Assembly (NCBI GenBank): GCA_903917705.1
Contig: CAIXBQ010000109.1
Span: 1-62,803, forward strand
DNA from: an uncultured Verrucomicrobia subdivision 3 bacterium
Lineage (GTDB): Bacteria > Verrucomicrobiota > Verrucomicrobiia > Limisphaerales > UBA11358
Reading direction: 5' to 3'
Length of the DNA stretch: 62,803 nucleotides
The notes beneath the pieces were generated by a model. That model saw only the letters and a list, made by a program, of their open reading frames with translations. It was not told the DNA's origin and did not search any database. A program made the translations under genes and the position numbers. Shown here one piece after another: positions 26,528 to 34,719 of the stretch. Every line of letters begins with the position of its first letter. The stretch's first letter is position 1.

Positions 26528-29167
26528 ATGAAACCATCCCCTCATCCTCTCACCTGCGCCTTGCTGGCGGCGGCATTGATACCCATGGCCACCCGCGCTT
26601 CGTCCCCGGTTTACCTCGATGCGCTAGACCTAAGCCAGGTCGAATCGGCGCCGGGCCTCACGCGCGCCAACCGCTCGTTCGACAACAAACCCTTGACGAT
26701 TCAGGGCGTGGTTTTTCCACATGGCATCGGCACACACGCAAACGGCGATATCCGGCTGGCGCTGGACGGCCAGGCCGTTCGTTTCACCGCCAAAGTCGGC
26801 GTGGACGACGAAGCCGAGAAATCCTACGCGAGCGCCATTTTTCGCGTCATCGGCGATGGTAAAACCTTATGGCAAAGTCCGGTGCTACATCGCAACACCA
26901 AACCGCTGGAAGTCGATGTCAGTCTGGCCGGGATCAAGAATCTGGCGCTCACCTGTGACGATGGCAGCAGCTACACCACGTCGGATCACGTTGATTGGGT
27001 GGAGGCGACCATCACTTACGACGGGGCGGCACCGGTCGTGACGAACGGACGCGTGCGCCTCGAAATGGCGGACAGCGTGGTCGCATTCCGGATTCGCGGC
27101 GACAAATTATACGAGACGTATTTCGGCGCGCGGCCGGCCACGGCGACGGATCTCCCCGACTCAGGGGCGCCAGCTTATCCGACGCAATGGGATGCCCCGG
27201 AAGGGGTGAACGCCATCTCCATCATTCAGGCGGATGGCCGGATTTCCCTCGATCTCATCTGCCTGGACAGCCAATTGAAAAACCTGGATGAGAACCGCAG
27301 CGAACTCAGCTTCAGACTCGCCGACCCCGCCTACCCGGTGGAAGTGGACCTGCATTATCTGGCTTACAAACGGGAGAACGTGGTTCAACGCTGGTCAGTC
27401 ATCCGCAACCTCGGCACCGGCGACGTGCAAATCGACCACGCCGCCTCGGGCTTTTTGAACGTCGGCGGCAACCGCCAATTTCTCACGTCGTTTTCGGGCA
27501 CCTGGGGCGGCGAAGCGCTGATGCATGAGGAGGCGCTCCAACCCGGGATCAAGGAACTGCAGAGCATCACCGGCACAAGCACCAGCCAGCTGGGCCAGCC
27601 GGCGTTCATCCTGTCCATGGACGGCCCGGCCAACGAAGACAGCGGCAACGTCATCCTGGGCGCGCTCGCGTGGTCCGGCAACTGGCGGCTGCGCTTCGAG
27701 AAGCGCGCGGATGACACGCTGGCCATTGATGCGGGCTACAATCCGTATCTCGCGCGCTACCGGCTGGCCAAGGGCGAAGCGCTGGAAACGCCGCGCCTCA
27801 TCCTGACCGGCAGCAGCCATGGCAAAGGGGAGGCCAGCCGGAATCTGCACCGCTGGGCCCGGGCCTACGGCATCCGCGGCGGGGACGAACCGCGGCGCGT
27901 CCTGCTCAATTCCTGGGAAGGCGCCTATTTCACCTTTGACGACGCGCTGATCAAGCGCATGATCACCGACGCCGCCAAAACGGGCATCGAACTGTTCGTG
28001 CTGGACGATGGCTGGTTCGGCCGGAAATACCCGCGCAACAATTCGCGCGCCGGGCTGGGCGACTGGGTGGTGAACACCAACAAGCTCAAGGGCGGGCTGC
28101 AAGGGCTGATTGACCACGCCAAAAAAGAGGGAATTGATTTCGGCATCTGGGTGGAACCGGAAATGGTGAATCCCGCCTCCGAACTATATGAGCAGCATCC
28201 CGATTGGGTCATCGAATTACCCCACCGAACGCAGCGCCTCCAGCGCACGCAGCTCGACCTCGATCTCGCGAACCCCGCGGTTCAGGATTACATCGTCCGG
28301 GCCATGGACGAACTGCTGACCCAGCACCCGGGCATCAGCTATGTCAAATGGGATTGCAACCGCTCCATCAGCGATCCGGGATCGAGTTATCTCGCCGCGG
28401 ACCGGCAGGAACAGCTCTGGATCAAGTATGTGAAAGGCTATTACGACGTGCTCCGCCGCATCACGGAAAAGCACCCCAAGGTCACCTTCCAAGTCTGCGG
28501 CTCCGGCGGCGGGCGCACGGACTACGGCTCCCTGCAATACCATCACGAAGCCTGGACCAGCGACAACACGGACGCCCGGGAGCGGATCCGGATGCAATGG
28601 TCGCTCAACCAGATCTACCCCGCCATCATCACGGCCGCGCATGTCACGGAGGTTCCCAATCAAGAGACAGGACGCAGCACGCCGATCAAGTATCGCTTTG
28701 ACGTGGCGATGACCGGGCGGCTGGGATTTGAAATGCGGCCGGAACGGGTGCCGGCCGCAGACATGGAGTTTTCCAAGAAAGCCCTGGAAGTTTACAAAGG
28801 CATCCGGCCCATCGTGCAATTCGGCGATCTCTACCGGCTGCGCTCGCCCTTCGAAGGCAACCTGGCGGCGCTGATGTATGTGCTCGACGGCCGGGGCCAA
28901 CCGAAGCCGCTCCAGGCCGTGTTTTTCGCCTTCACCCTGGAAAAGGATTCCCTCACCAGCTTTGGCAACATCCAACTGCGCGGCTTGAACGCGGCGAAAC
29001 GCTACCAGCTTACGGAAATCAATCTCACGCAACCGAACAGCCCCCTCACCCGGTATCACGGCCAAATTTTAGGCGGCGACTTCCTCATGACCGAGGGCCT
29101 GCAAATCCCGTGGAAATCCGGCGACTATCAAAGCGTCGTGATCAAGATCGAGGAAGCTGGAAATTGA
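26528..29167 (+). CDS. GH36 alpha-galactosidase with N-terminal NPCBM domain, 879 aa
   Basis: The ATG at 26528 gives a clean signal peptide (LTCALLAAALIPMATRA); an in-frame start at 26468 would only add 20 polar residues. Residues about 28-165 are an NPCBM domain (FPHGIGTHANGDIRLAL, SDHVDWVEATI). The rest is a complete GH36 enzyme: a beta-supersandwich, then LLNSWEG, FVLDDGWFGRK, GIWVEPEMVNP, YVKWDCNR with nucleophile D609, CGSGGGRTD, and WTSDNTDARERI with acid/base D679. It releases alpha-galactose from oligo- or polysaccharide side chains and should be periplasmic or secreted. It follows the previous glycosidase gene by 80 bp. Confidence 0.94.
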   Translation: MKPSPHPLTCALLAAALIPMATRASSPVYLDALDLSQVESAPGLTRANRSFDNKPLTIQGVVFPHGIGTHANGDIRLALDGQAVRFTAKVGVDDEAEKSYASAIFRVIGDGKTLWQSPVLHRNTKPLEVDVSLAGIKNLALTCDDGSSYTTSDHVDWVEATITYDGAAPVVTNGRVRLEMADSVVAFRIRGDKLYETYFGARPATATDLPDSGAPAYPTQWDAPEGVNAISIIQADGRISLDLICLDSQLKNLDENRSELSFRLADPAYPVEVDLHYLAYKRENVVQRWSVIRNLGTGDVQIDHAASGFLNVGGNRQFLTSFSGTWGGEALMHEEALQPGIKELQSITGTSTSQLGQPAFILSMDGPANEDSGNVILGALAWSGNWRLRFEKRADDTLAIDAGYNPYLARYRLAKGEALETPRLILTGSSHGKGEASRNLHRWARAYGIRGGDEPRRVLLNSWEGAYFTFDDALIKRMITDAAKTGIELFVLDDGWFGRKYPRNNSRAGLGDWVVNTNKLKGGLQGLIDHAKKEGIDFGIWVEPEMVNPASELYEQHPDWVIELPHRTQRLQRTQLDLDLANPAVQDYIVRAMDELLTQHPGISYVKWDCNRSISDPGSSYLAADRQEQLWIKYVKGYYDVLRRITEKHPKVTFQVCGSGGGRTDYGSLQYHHEAWTSDNTDARERIRMQWSLNQIYPAIITAAHVTEVPNQETGRSTPIKYRFDVAMTGRLGFEMRPERVPAADMEFSKKALEVYKGIRPIVQFGDLYRLRSPFEGNLAALMYVLDGRGQPKPLQAVFFAFTLEKDSLTSFGNIQLRGLNAAKRYQLTEINLTQPNSPLTRYHGQILGGDFLMTEGLQIPWKSGDYQSVVIKIEEAGN

Positions 29168-29196
29168 GTTCAAGCCGTGGCCGGAGTTGGGCTCGC

Positions 29197-29246
29197 GTCC
29201 GTGCCGGACGGGCCAGCGCAGAAAATTACGAATTGCGAATTTCGAA
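29197..29246 (+). repeat. 50-bp dispersed repeat (copy A) starting with a REP-like hairpin
   Basis: The first 13 bp (29197-29209) are the hairpin GTCCG-TGC-CGGAC. GGGCCAGCGCAG and an AT-rich tail containing ACGAATTGCGAATTTCGAA follow. All 50 bp are identical to 33028-33077. It lies between the convergent GH36 and histidine kinase genes. The sequence after it, up to 29352, is low-complexity and noncoding. Confidence 0.85.
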
Positions 29247-29359
29247 GGGCGAAGGGCGGAACGGGAAAGGCAAAGCGAAAAGCGGAAGGCGGAAATTTAA
29301 CCACCAAGACACCAAGCCAATTGCAAGACTACGGACGACGGACTACGGGCGCAGATCCG

Positions 29360-32300
29360 TCAAACTTTATCCAGGCAATTCCTGACGGTTTGCGCCAGCT
29401 GGTGAGCCACAAACGGCTTGGCAAGATAGTTGACGCCCTCTTCGAGGGGGAAATCCGGACCACCGATTTCCGCGCTGTAGCCGCTGGCGTAGATGACCTT
29501 AAGTTTCGGCTCCTGTTCCAACAGGTTGGCAGCTAGCTCCCGGCCGGTCATGCCGCCGGGCATCATCATGTCGGTGAGCAACAACCGGATTTCATCGCGG
29601 TGCTGTTTCCAGACGGCCAGGGCTTCGGCCCCATTCGATGCCTCCAACACGCGATAGCCCAGGTGCAGCAAGGCTTTCTGGATGGTGAGGCGCACGGAGG
29701 CATCATCCTCCACGAGCAAAATGGTTTCGTTTCCGCCGCGCGCGGCGGATGGCGCCGCACCGGCGATTTTCGGGTCGGCCGGCTGCACCAGGCGGGGCAG
29801 ATAATACCGGAAGGTGGTGCCGTGGCCGACTTCGCTATACACATTGATCCAGCCCTGATGCTGCTGGATGATGCCGAAGACGGTGGCCAGCCCGAGGCCG
29901 GTGCCTTTGCCCACTTCCTTAGTGGTGAAAAACGGCTCGAAAATCTTTGAAATGATTTCCGGCGGAATGCCGCAGCCGGTATCGGTGACACTCACGCAGG
30001 CAAAAGACCCGGGCCGGGCCTGGGCGGTTTCGGTTGCCGTGGCGGCATCGAAATCCACGGCGGCGGTTTCAATGATGAGCCGGCCGCCGGCGGGCATGGC
30101 GTCGCGGGCATTGATGGTCAGGTTCATCAGGATTTGCTCCATCATCCCCGCGTCGGCGTGAATCAACAACGGCTGCCGCGCATACTTGACCTCCATCTGG
30201 ACCTGTTCGCCCAGGGTGCGCTGCAGCATTCTGGTGACGTTGGTGAGGACATCGTTCAAATTCAGGTCGCGCAACTGCAAGGCCTGCTTGCGGCTGAACA
30301 GGAGCAACTGGCGGGTGAGATCGGCCGCGCGCTGGCTGGCCTTCTCGATTTCGGTGGCGGAATCCCGCTGGAAGTCGGACAGCGCCGGCTCCGACTTGAG
30401 CAGGCCGGCCTGGAGCTGGATTACGGCGAGGATGTTGTTGAAATCGTGGGCCACGCCGCCAGCCAACTGACCGACCGCCTCCATCTTCTGAGCCTGGCGG
30501 AATTGGGCCTCGAGCTGCGCCTCACGCGTCACGTCGCGTTTGACGGCCACATAATTGACAATTTTGCCCGAGTCGTCCCGCACAGGCGTGATGGTGGCCT
30601 CCTCCTCGTAGAGCGTGCCGTCCTTGCGACGGTTGATGAAATGCCCGCACCAAACCTCCCCGCGCCTGAGAGTATCCCACATCTGGCGGTAGAAGGCGGG
30701 GTCTTGATTGCCGCTCTTGAGAATGCGCGGATTCTGGCCGACAGCCTCGGCGAAGGTGTACCCGGTGATTTTCACAAAGGACGGGTTGACATAGAGCATC
30801 GTGCCCCGGGTGTCAGTGATGACGATGATTTCCGAGGCCTGCTCGACGGCGGTGGCCAGCCGGTCGTGGGATTCCTCCACGCGCTTGCGATCGGTGATGT
30901 CGTAAAAGACCATGGCGAACTGGCCCGGCTGGGGCGAGAACACCCGGGTATCATAGAAGCGATGGAGGGATTCATTAAAACGCTCCCAATGCAGCGGTTC
31001 ACCACCCAACGCAACCTGATAATAACGCTGAACCACCTCAGCGGGCCACTTGAAGGACAGATCGGCCGAGGTCCGCCCGAGTTCCTCGCTCCGCTTCAGG
31101 CCGGTCATCCGCTCGAATCCCGAATTGGCCTGCAGCAGCCGGTGATCCACCGGCCGGCCGGCCCCGTCACACACCACCTCCATGAGCAGGAAACCGCCGA
31201 GCATGTGTTCAAAGAGGCCGCGATACTGCTCCTCGCTACTCTTCAACTTTTCTTCCGCCCGCTTATGTTCCGTGATGTCCAGGCCCAGCACCAACATGCA
31301 GGGTTCGCCGCCGATGGGAATCACCTCGAACCACAACTGATGATTGCGGATCTGGCCGGACTTCGTCCGGAAAAGCTGTTCGTGGCCATGCAGATGGCCA
31401 TGTTCATGCAACTGCTCCATGATGAACGCGCGGTCGCCCGGATCCGGATACGCATTCAATTCCAAGGCCGTGCGGCCGATGACCTCTTCCCGAGCGTAGC
31501 CGCACATGCGAAAGAAACTTTCGTTCGCGTCAAGAATCACCCCGTCGGCCAGGCGGATGAGGGACACCGGCATGGGGCTGCTTTTGAACATCCGCGCGAA
31601 GCGCTCCTCGGATTGTTGCAAGGCCGTTTCCGCCAGCTTGCGCTCCGTGATGTCGGTTTCGATTCCATCCCACACGGTCCGCCCATCCGGCAGCGGGCGC
31701 GGCGCGGAATTCAGATTTATCCAGCGGATGGCCCCGTCGGCGCGGCGCATCCGCACATTGACGTTGAAGACGCACATCGATTTTACGGAGGCTTCCCGGG
31801 CAGCCACCATAATCGGCCGGTCCGCTTCGAGGATCTGGTGATAAAACAGCGCGGAATCCCGTTGCACCGCGGCGGCGGACAGGCCGTTGAGCCGCTCGAT
31901 TCCCGCGCTGAGGTGCAGGAACTTCATCGTGCCATCGGTTTCGCGAACGACTTTATAGACCATGCTATCGGGCAGATTGTCGCTCAGCTGGCGGAACCGC
32001 TCGTCGCTTTCCGACAATGCCGCCACCTTCCGGTTGCGCTCATGGATGACGACGGTTGGCATCAACGAGATCAAGATTGAAATCAGGAGGAAGCTCTGCA
32101 GGGTGCCGATATAACTACCCGAGGCAATCTGGGCGGGGGTCAGACCGACGAGGAAATTGGTGGTGAAATAAGCCATCAACAAGGCGAGGAGCAGGTTGGC
32201 CGCCGTCACGCCGCGCATGCCGAAGCGCAAGCCCGCCCACAAGAGCAGCGGCATGAGCCGCGACTTGTAGGGCGAGTTGATGCCCTGATCCAGGACCAGC

Positions 32301-32932
32301 AGATACCAGATGCCCGCGACCAGCAAGGCGGCCAGCAGGGTGGCTTCGACGAGTTTGCCGCGCCGAGGCCCCCATTTTTCCACCTGGTCAGGTTGGCCAA
32401 ACCACACCAGGATGAAGGGGGTCAGCACAAAAACGGCCAGCGCCTCATCCCCCCACCAGGTTATCCATGATCCCCAGAATGAATGGCTCATGCCGGAGGC
32501 GATCAGCGTGGCGGACCCGATGGCGGCCCCCAGCATGGTGCTCAACAAGGCGGCCCCGACGACCAGCCCGAAAAATTCCCTCAGGGAGGCCAGCTCCGGT
32601 TTTTCCGCCACAAACCGCCGCACCAGCCAGGCGCCGACGACGGCTTCACCGGTGTTGGCGGAGTAATAGCCAAGGGTCGTGCCCAGCGGCGTTCCCTTGG
32701 GCAAATCAAACAGGAGATTTCCGGCGGCGGCCGCCAGAATAAACCAGGGCCATGACCGGGTTTTATTCAGCAACAGCACGCCCACATACAGGCCGGCCGG
32801 CAGCCAGAAGGTCGCATACGGAAAGGCCGGAACCGAAAGCAGTCGCCCGAGTTTGGCACACAGGAAATAAGCCACGCCGAAAAGCACAGCGGATTGCCAC
32901 AGACCCGGATTGCTTGGACGCCGCAAAGACAT
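29360..32932 (-). CDS. Hybrid sensor histidine kinase: MASE1, four PAS, HisKA, HATPase, receiver, 1190 aa
   Basis: Residues 1-295 are a multi-helix MASE1 membrane sensor. Four PAS domains follow at about 307-430, 440-555, 565-685 and 688-800; the last two have typical FYDITDRKR and YVAVKRDVT ends. The HisKA box is [12 protein letters not shown] with phospho-acceptor H829. The ATPase domain has the N box (NLTINARD, about 937-944), DTGCGIP (about 984-990) and GTGLGLATV (about 1010-1018). A C-terminal receiver (1068-1188) has acidic residues in VEDD, phospho-acceptor D1121 in LLLTDMMMP, and K1172. It is an inner-membrane signalling protein passing phosphate within itself. No separate output regulator is adjacent, so its target is unknown. 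The stimulus is also unknown. Confidence 0.95.
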   Translation of the reverse strand: MSLRRPSNPGLWQSAVLFGVAYFLCAKLGRLLSVPAFPYATFWLPAGLYVGVLLLNKTRSWPWFILAAAAGNLLFDLPKGTPLGTTLGYYSANTGEAVVGAWLVRRFVAEKPELASLREFFGLVVGAALLSTMLGAAIGSATLIASGMSHSFWGSWITWWGDEALAVFVLTPFILVWFGQPDQVEKWGPRRGKLVEATLLAALLVAGIWYLLVLDQGINSPYKSRLMPLLLWAGLRFGMRGVTAANLLLALLMAYFTTNFLVGLTPAQIASGSYIGTLQSFLLISILISLMPTVVIHERNRKVAALSESDERFRQLSDNLPDSMVYKVVRETDGTMKFLHLSAGIERLNGLSAAAVQRDSALFYHQILEADRPIMVAAREASVKSMCVFNVNVRMRRADGAIRWINLNSAPRPLPDGRTVWDGIETDITERKLAETALQQSEERFARMFKSSPMPVSLIRLADGVILDANESFFRMCGYAREEVIGRTALELNAYPDPGDRAFIMEQLHEHGHLHGHEQLFRTKSGQIRNHQLWFEVIPIGGEPCMLVLGLDITEHKRAEEKLKSSEEQYRGLFEHMLGGFLLMEVVCDGAGRPVDHRLLQANSGFERMTGLKRSEELGRTSADLSFKWPAEVVQRYYQVALGGEPLHWERFNESLHRFYDTRVFSPQPGQFAMVFYDITDRKRVEESHDRLATAVEQASEIIVITDTRGTMLYVNPSFVKITGYTFAEAVGQNPRILKSGNQDPAFYRQMWDTLRRGEVWCGHFINRRKDGTLYEEEATITPVRDDSGKIVNYVAVKRDVTREAQLEAQFRQAQKMEAVGQLAGGVAHDFNNILAVIQLQAGLLKSEPALSDFQRDSATEIEKASQRAADLTRQLLLFSRKQALQLRDLNLNDVLTNVTRMLQRTLGEQVQMEVKYARQPLLIHADAGMMEQILMNLTINARDAMPAGGRLIIETAAVDFDAATATETAQARPGSFACVSVTDTGCGIPPEIISKIFEPFFTTKEVGKGTGLGLATVFGIIQQHQGWINVYSEVGHGTTFRYYLPRLVQPADPKIAGAAPSAARGGNETILLVEDDASVRLTIQKALLHLGYRVLEASNGAEALAVWKQHRDEIRLLLTDMMMPGGMTGRELAANLLEQEPKLKVIYASGYSAEIGGPDFPLEEGVNYLAKPFVAHQLAQTVRNCLDKV

Positions 32933-33027
32933 CGGTCAACAAATGGTCAGAATAACCCGACCGAAGCAAGTGGAATTTCCCACCACCAGTCATCAAGACA
33001 GCGACGGACAGGGACCTTCCGGTCGGG

Positions 33028-33077
33028 GTCCGTGCCGGACGGGCCAGCGCAGAAAATTACGAATTGCGAATTTCGAA
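33028..33077 (+). repeat. 50-bp dispersed repeat (copy B) starting with a REP-like hairpin
   Basis: Identical over 50 bp to 29197-29246. The hairpin is at 33028-33040 and the AT-rich part at 33053-33077. The AT-rich part recurs near-identically at 34355-34387 (31 of 33 bases against 33055-33087). It lies between the divergent kinase gene and the orphan gene at 33195. Confidence 0.85.
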
Positions 33078-33107
33078 TGGCGAATGAGTGAAACTAAAAG
33101 CGGAAAG

Positions 33108-33120
33108 GTGCGTGCCGCAC
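33108..33120 (+). repeat. REP-like hairpin with compensatory stem change, copy 4
   Basis: GTGCG-TGC-CGCAC. Compared with the GTCCG-TGC-CGGAC form, the third stem base pair is flipped from C-G to G-C, keeping the stem intact. The 22 bp AGCGGAAAGG plus this hairpin match 34301-34322 with one difference. A further small stem TTGCC-AAG-GGCAA follows at 33128-33140. Confidence 0.6.
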
Positions 33121-33194
33121 GGGCCTATTGCCAAGGGCAAGGGGCGGATTTTTTGCTGGTGCGGGGGCGGGATTGGCGCGATTAATTGCGGCGG

Positions 33195-34274
33195 ATGAAT
33201 CCGCTGCCGAAACATGTGCCGTTTCAATCCGCCTTCCGACCGGATTTCGAGGTGGTGGAGGAGCGGCAGGGCAATCTGCACCTGTTTCCCCACACGGATC
33301 AATTGCCGCGGCTCCAGCGGGCGCTGAATCTGGAGTTCAAGAACGCGCTGCCGGGGCACATCGCCCGCGTGGACAAACGCGGGGACGGTTTCCACAAAAT
33401 CCTGCTGAAGCACGCCTGCCTGGACTTTTGCAGCTTCTTCAACGCGGCCCGGCCCGACCGGCTGCTGCTCTTTGCGCTGCCGGACCTAGATCTGGTGTCG
33501 CGCGTGGCGGTAGTCCAGCAAATCACGGAGGAGACCCGGCAGGGACCGCTGCACTGGTTCAAGTTCTACGGCGGGCCGGATTTTTTCACGGAGCCGAAGC
33601 TGTCCGGCCGGCGGCTGAAGTTTGCGGACCATGTGCTGCAGCGTTACTCCACGCGCGTGCCGAACAATGTAGGCGAGGATTGCAGCCGGCTGCTGCTGGT
33701 GATTTTCGGCGGGCCGCAGATCATGCTGCGGGTGGGGCCGGAACGCGCGTTTGTGGCGAGTTACGATCCATCGCTGGTGGCGTTTCCGTTCAAGGTCACG
33801 GACACGGAGTTCATCCTCACCACCTGCCTGACGGTGAACGAGATCAACACGATGGAGCAGGAAATGCCGCCACTGGTGTTCAACCTGCATTACGGGGACA
33901 GCTTCACGGTTCCGCGACTGCGCCACTGGTATCCGACCAAGCTGATGGCGGACCTTTATACGCGCTGGGAACGCAAGGCGCAGCTGCCGCCGCCACCGGA
34001 AGCTTTGCCGCCACGCCTGAACTGGCATTGGGTGGCGGCCCATTTGACGGATCTCCAGAAGGTACGCGGGCATGGGCCGGGCTCGCAATTGCTGTTCTGG
34101 GACCGGGTGCCCGGGCCCTGCACGTTTGACCTCAAGCCGGGCGAAGCGGAACCGCAATTGGATGAATGCGAGTTTTATCGCCAGGCGAGCCCCGGCCCGG
34201 ATTGGGTTAAAGCCTTTGCGGCCAGGGATCAGGCGATCGTGCCGCCAACGCCGGGGAATGACTGCAAGTATTGA
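33195..34274 (+). CDS. Orphan hypothetical protein, 359 aa
   Basis: I do not recognise this protein. The ATG at 33195 is chosen; a TTG nine bases upstream is an alternative. There is no signal peptide or membrane helix, so it should be cytoplasmic. It is mixed alpha/beta with an N-terminal stretch rich in His, Phe and Arg, DKRGDGFHKILLKHACLDF near residue 60, RLLLFALPDLDLVSRVAVV near 90, and a W/H/P-rich C-terminal half. No catalytic signature stands out. The gene stands alone and is bracketed on both sides by directly repeated REP-like and AT-rich elements. Codon use looks like that of the neighbours, and strong third-position GC supports real coding. An overlapping frame of 333 residues was rejected. 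Confidence 0.7.
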   Translation: MNPLPKHVPFQSAFRPDFEVVEERQGNLHLFPHTDQLPRLQRALNLEFKNALPGHIARVDKRGDGFHKILLKHACLDFCSFFNAARPDRLLLFALPDLDLVSRVAVVQQITEETRQGPLHWFKFYGGPDFFTEPKLSGRRLKFADHVLQRYSTRVPNNVGEDCSRLLLVIFGGPQIMLRVGPERAFVASYDPSLVAFPFKVTDTEFILTTCLTVNEINTMEQEMPPLVFNLHYGDSFTVPRLRHWYPTKLMADLYTRWERKAQLPPPPEALPPRLNWHWVAAHLTDLQKVRGHGPGSQLLFWDRVPGPCTFDLKPGEAEPQLDECEFYRQASPGPDWVKAFAARDQAIVPPTPGNDCKY

Positions 34275-34719
34275 GTTTTGAATTATGAGGTTTGAGTTGA
34301 AGCGGAATGGTGCGTGCCGCACCGACCAACATCAAACAAGCGGAAAGCGCTGGTAATTACGAATTACGAATTTCAAATGGCGAATGATGGGACGGCTCGC
34401 GGGGACGCTCGCCCAACCGAGGCGATATATATATCTGGCGTTGATGATGTCGTCAGCCAAGGAGTTGCCAAGGAGGTGCCGGTGTTCTTCCAGTGCGGCC
34501 AGACCAGCTAACGGTGATCGGATTTTCCAGTCAAACTTTGACCAAGCGAGAATTTATTCTCATCGCGTCATCAAACCTTTCCCGAACGGAGGCAATAAAT
34601 AAGCAGCAATAGGCAAGATGAGGTGAGTATGGTTTAGGGAAAATAATAGAAAATATAGGTGTATATTGAGCCTGAAACAGGCGAAACACAAATCAGACCT
34701 CCCAACCTCGCTTACGATT
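34275..34719. other. Repeat-rich noncoding gap before the M6 protease gene
   Basis: It holds three repeat modules: an AT-rich GAGTT...TGAGTTG module (34273-34306) resembling 38806-38839, a REP-like hairpin (34310-34322), and an AT-rich block (34355-34387) resembling 33055-33087. The last 120 bp are AT-rich and probably contain the promoter of the protease gene. Short open frames such as 34384-34602 show no protein features. Confidence 0.6.
34310..34322 (+). repeat. REP-like hairpin with compensatory stem change, copy 5
   Basis: GTGCG-TGC-CGCAC, the same variant as at 33108-33120, including the preceding AGCGGAATG context. It lies just 3' of the orphan gene. Confidence 0.6.

Noticed and set aside
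30134..32080. A 648-codon plus-strand open frame
   Set aside because: It is antisense to the histidine kinase gene, whose domains are unmistakable. The antisense product shows no domain or signal.
33128..34129. An overlapping 333-codon frame on the same strand as the orphan gene
   Set aside because: It is Ala/Gly/Arg-rich and low in complexity. The chosen frame has more natural composition and third-position GC.
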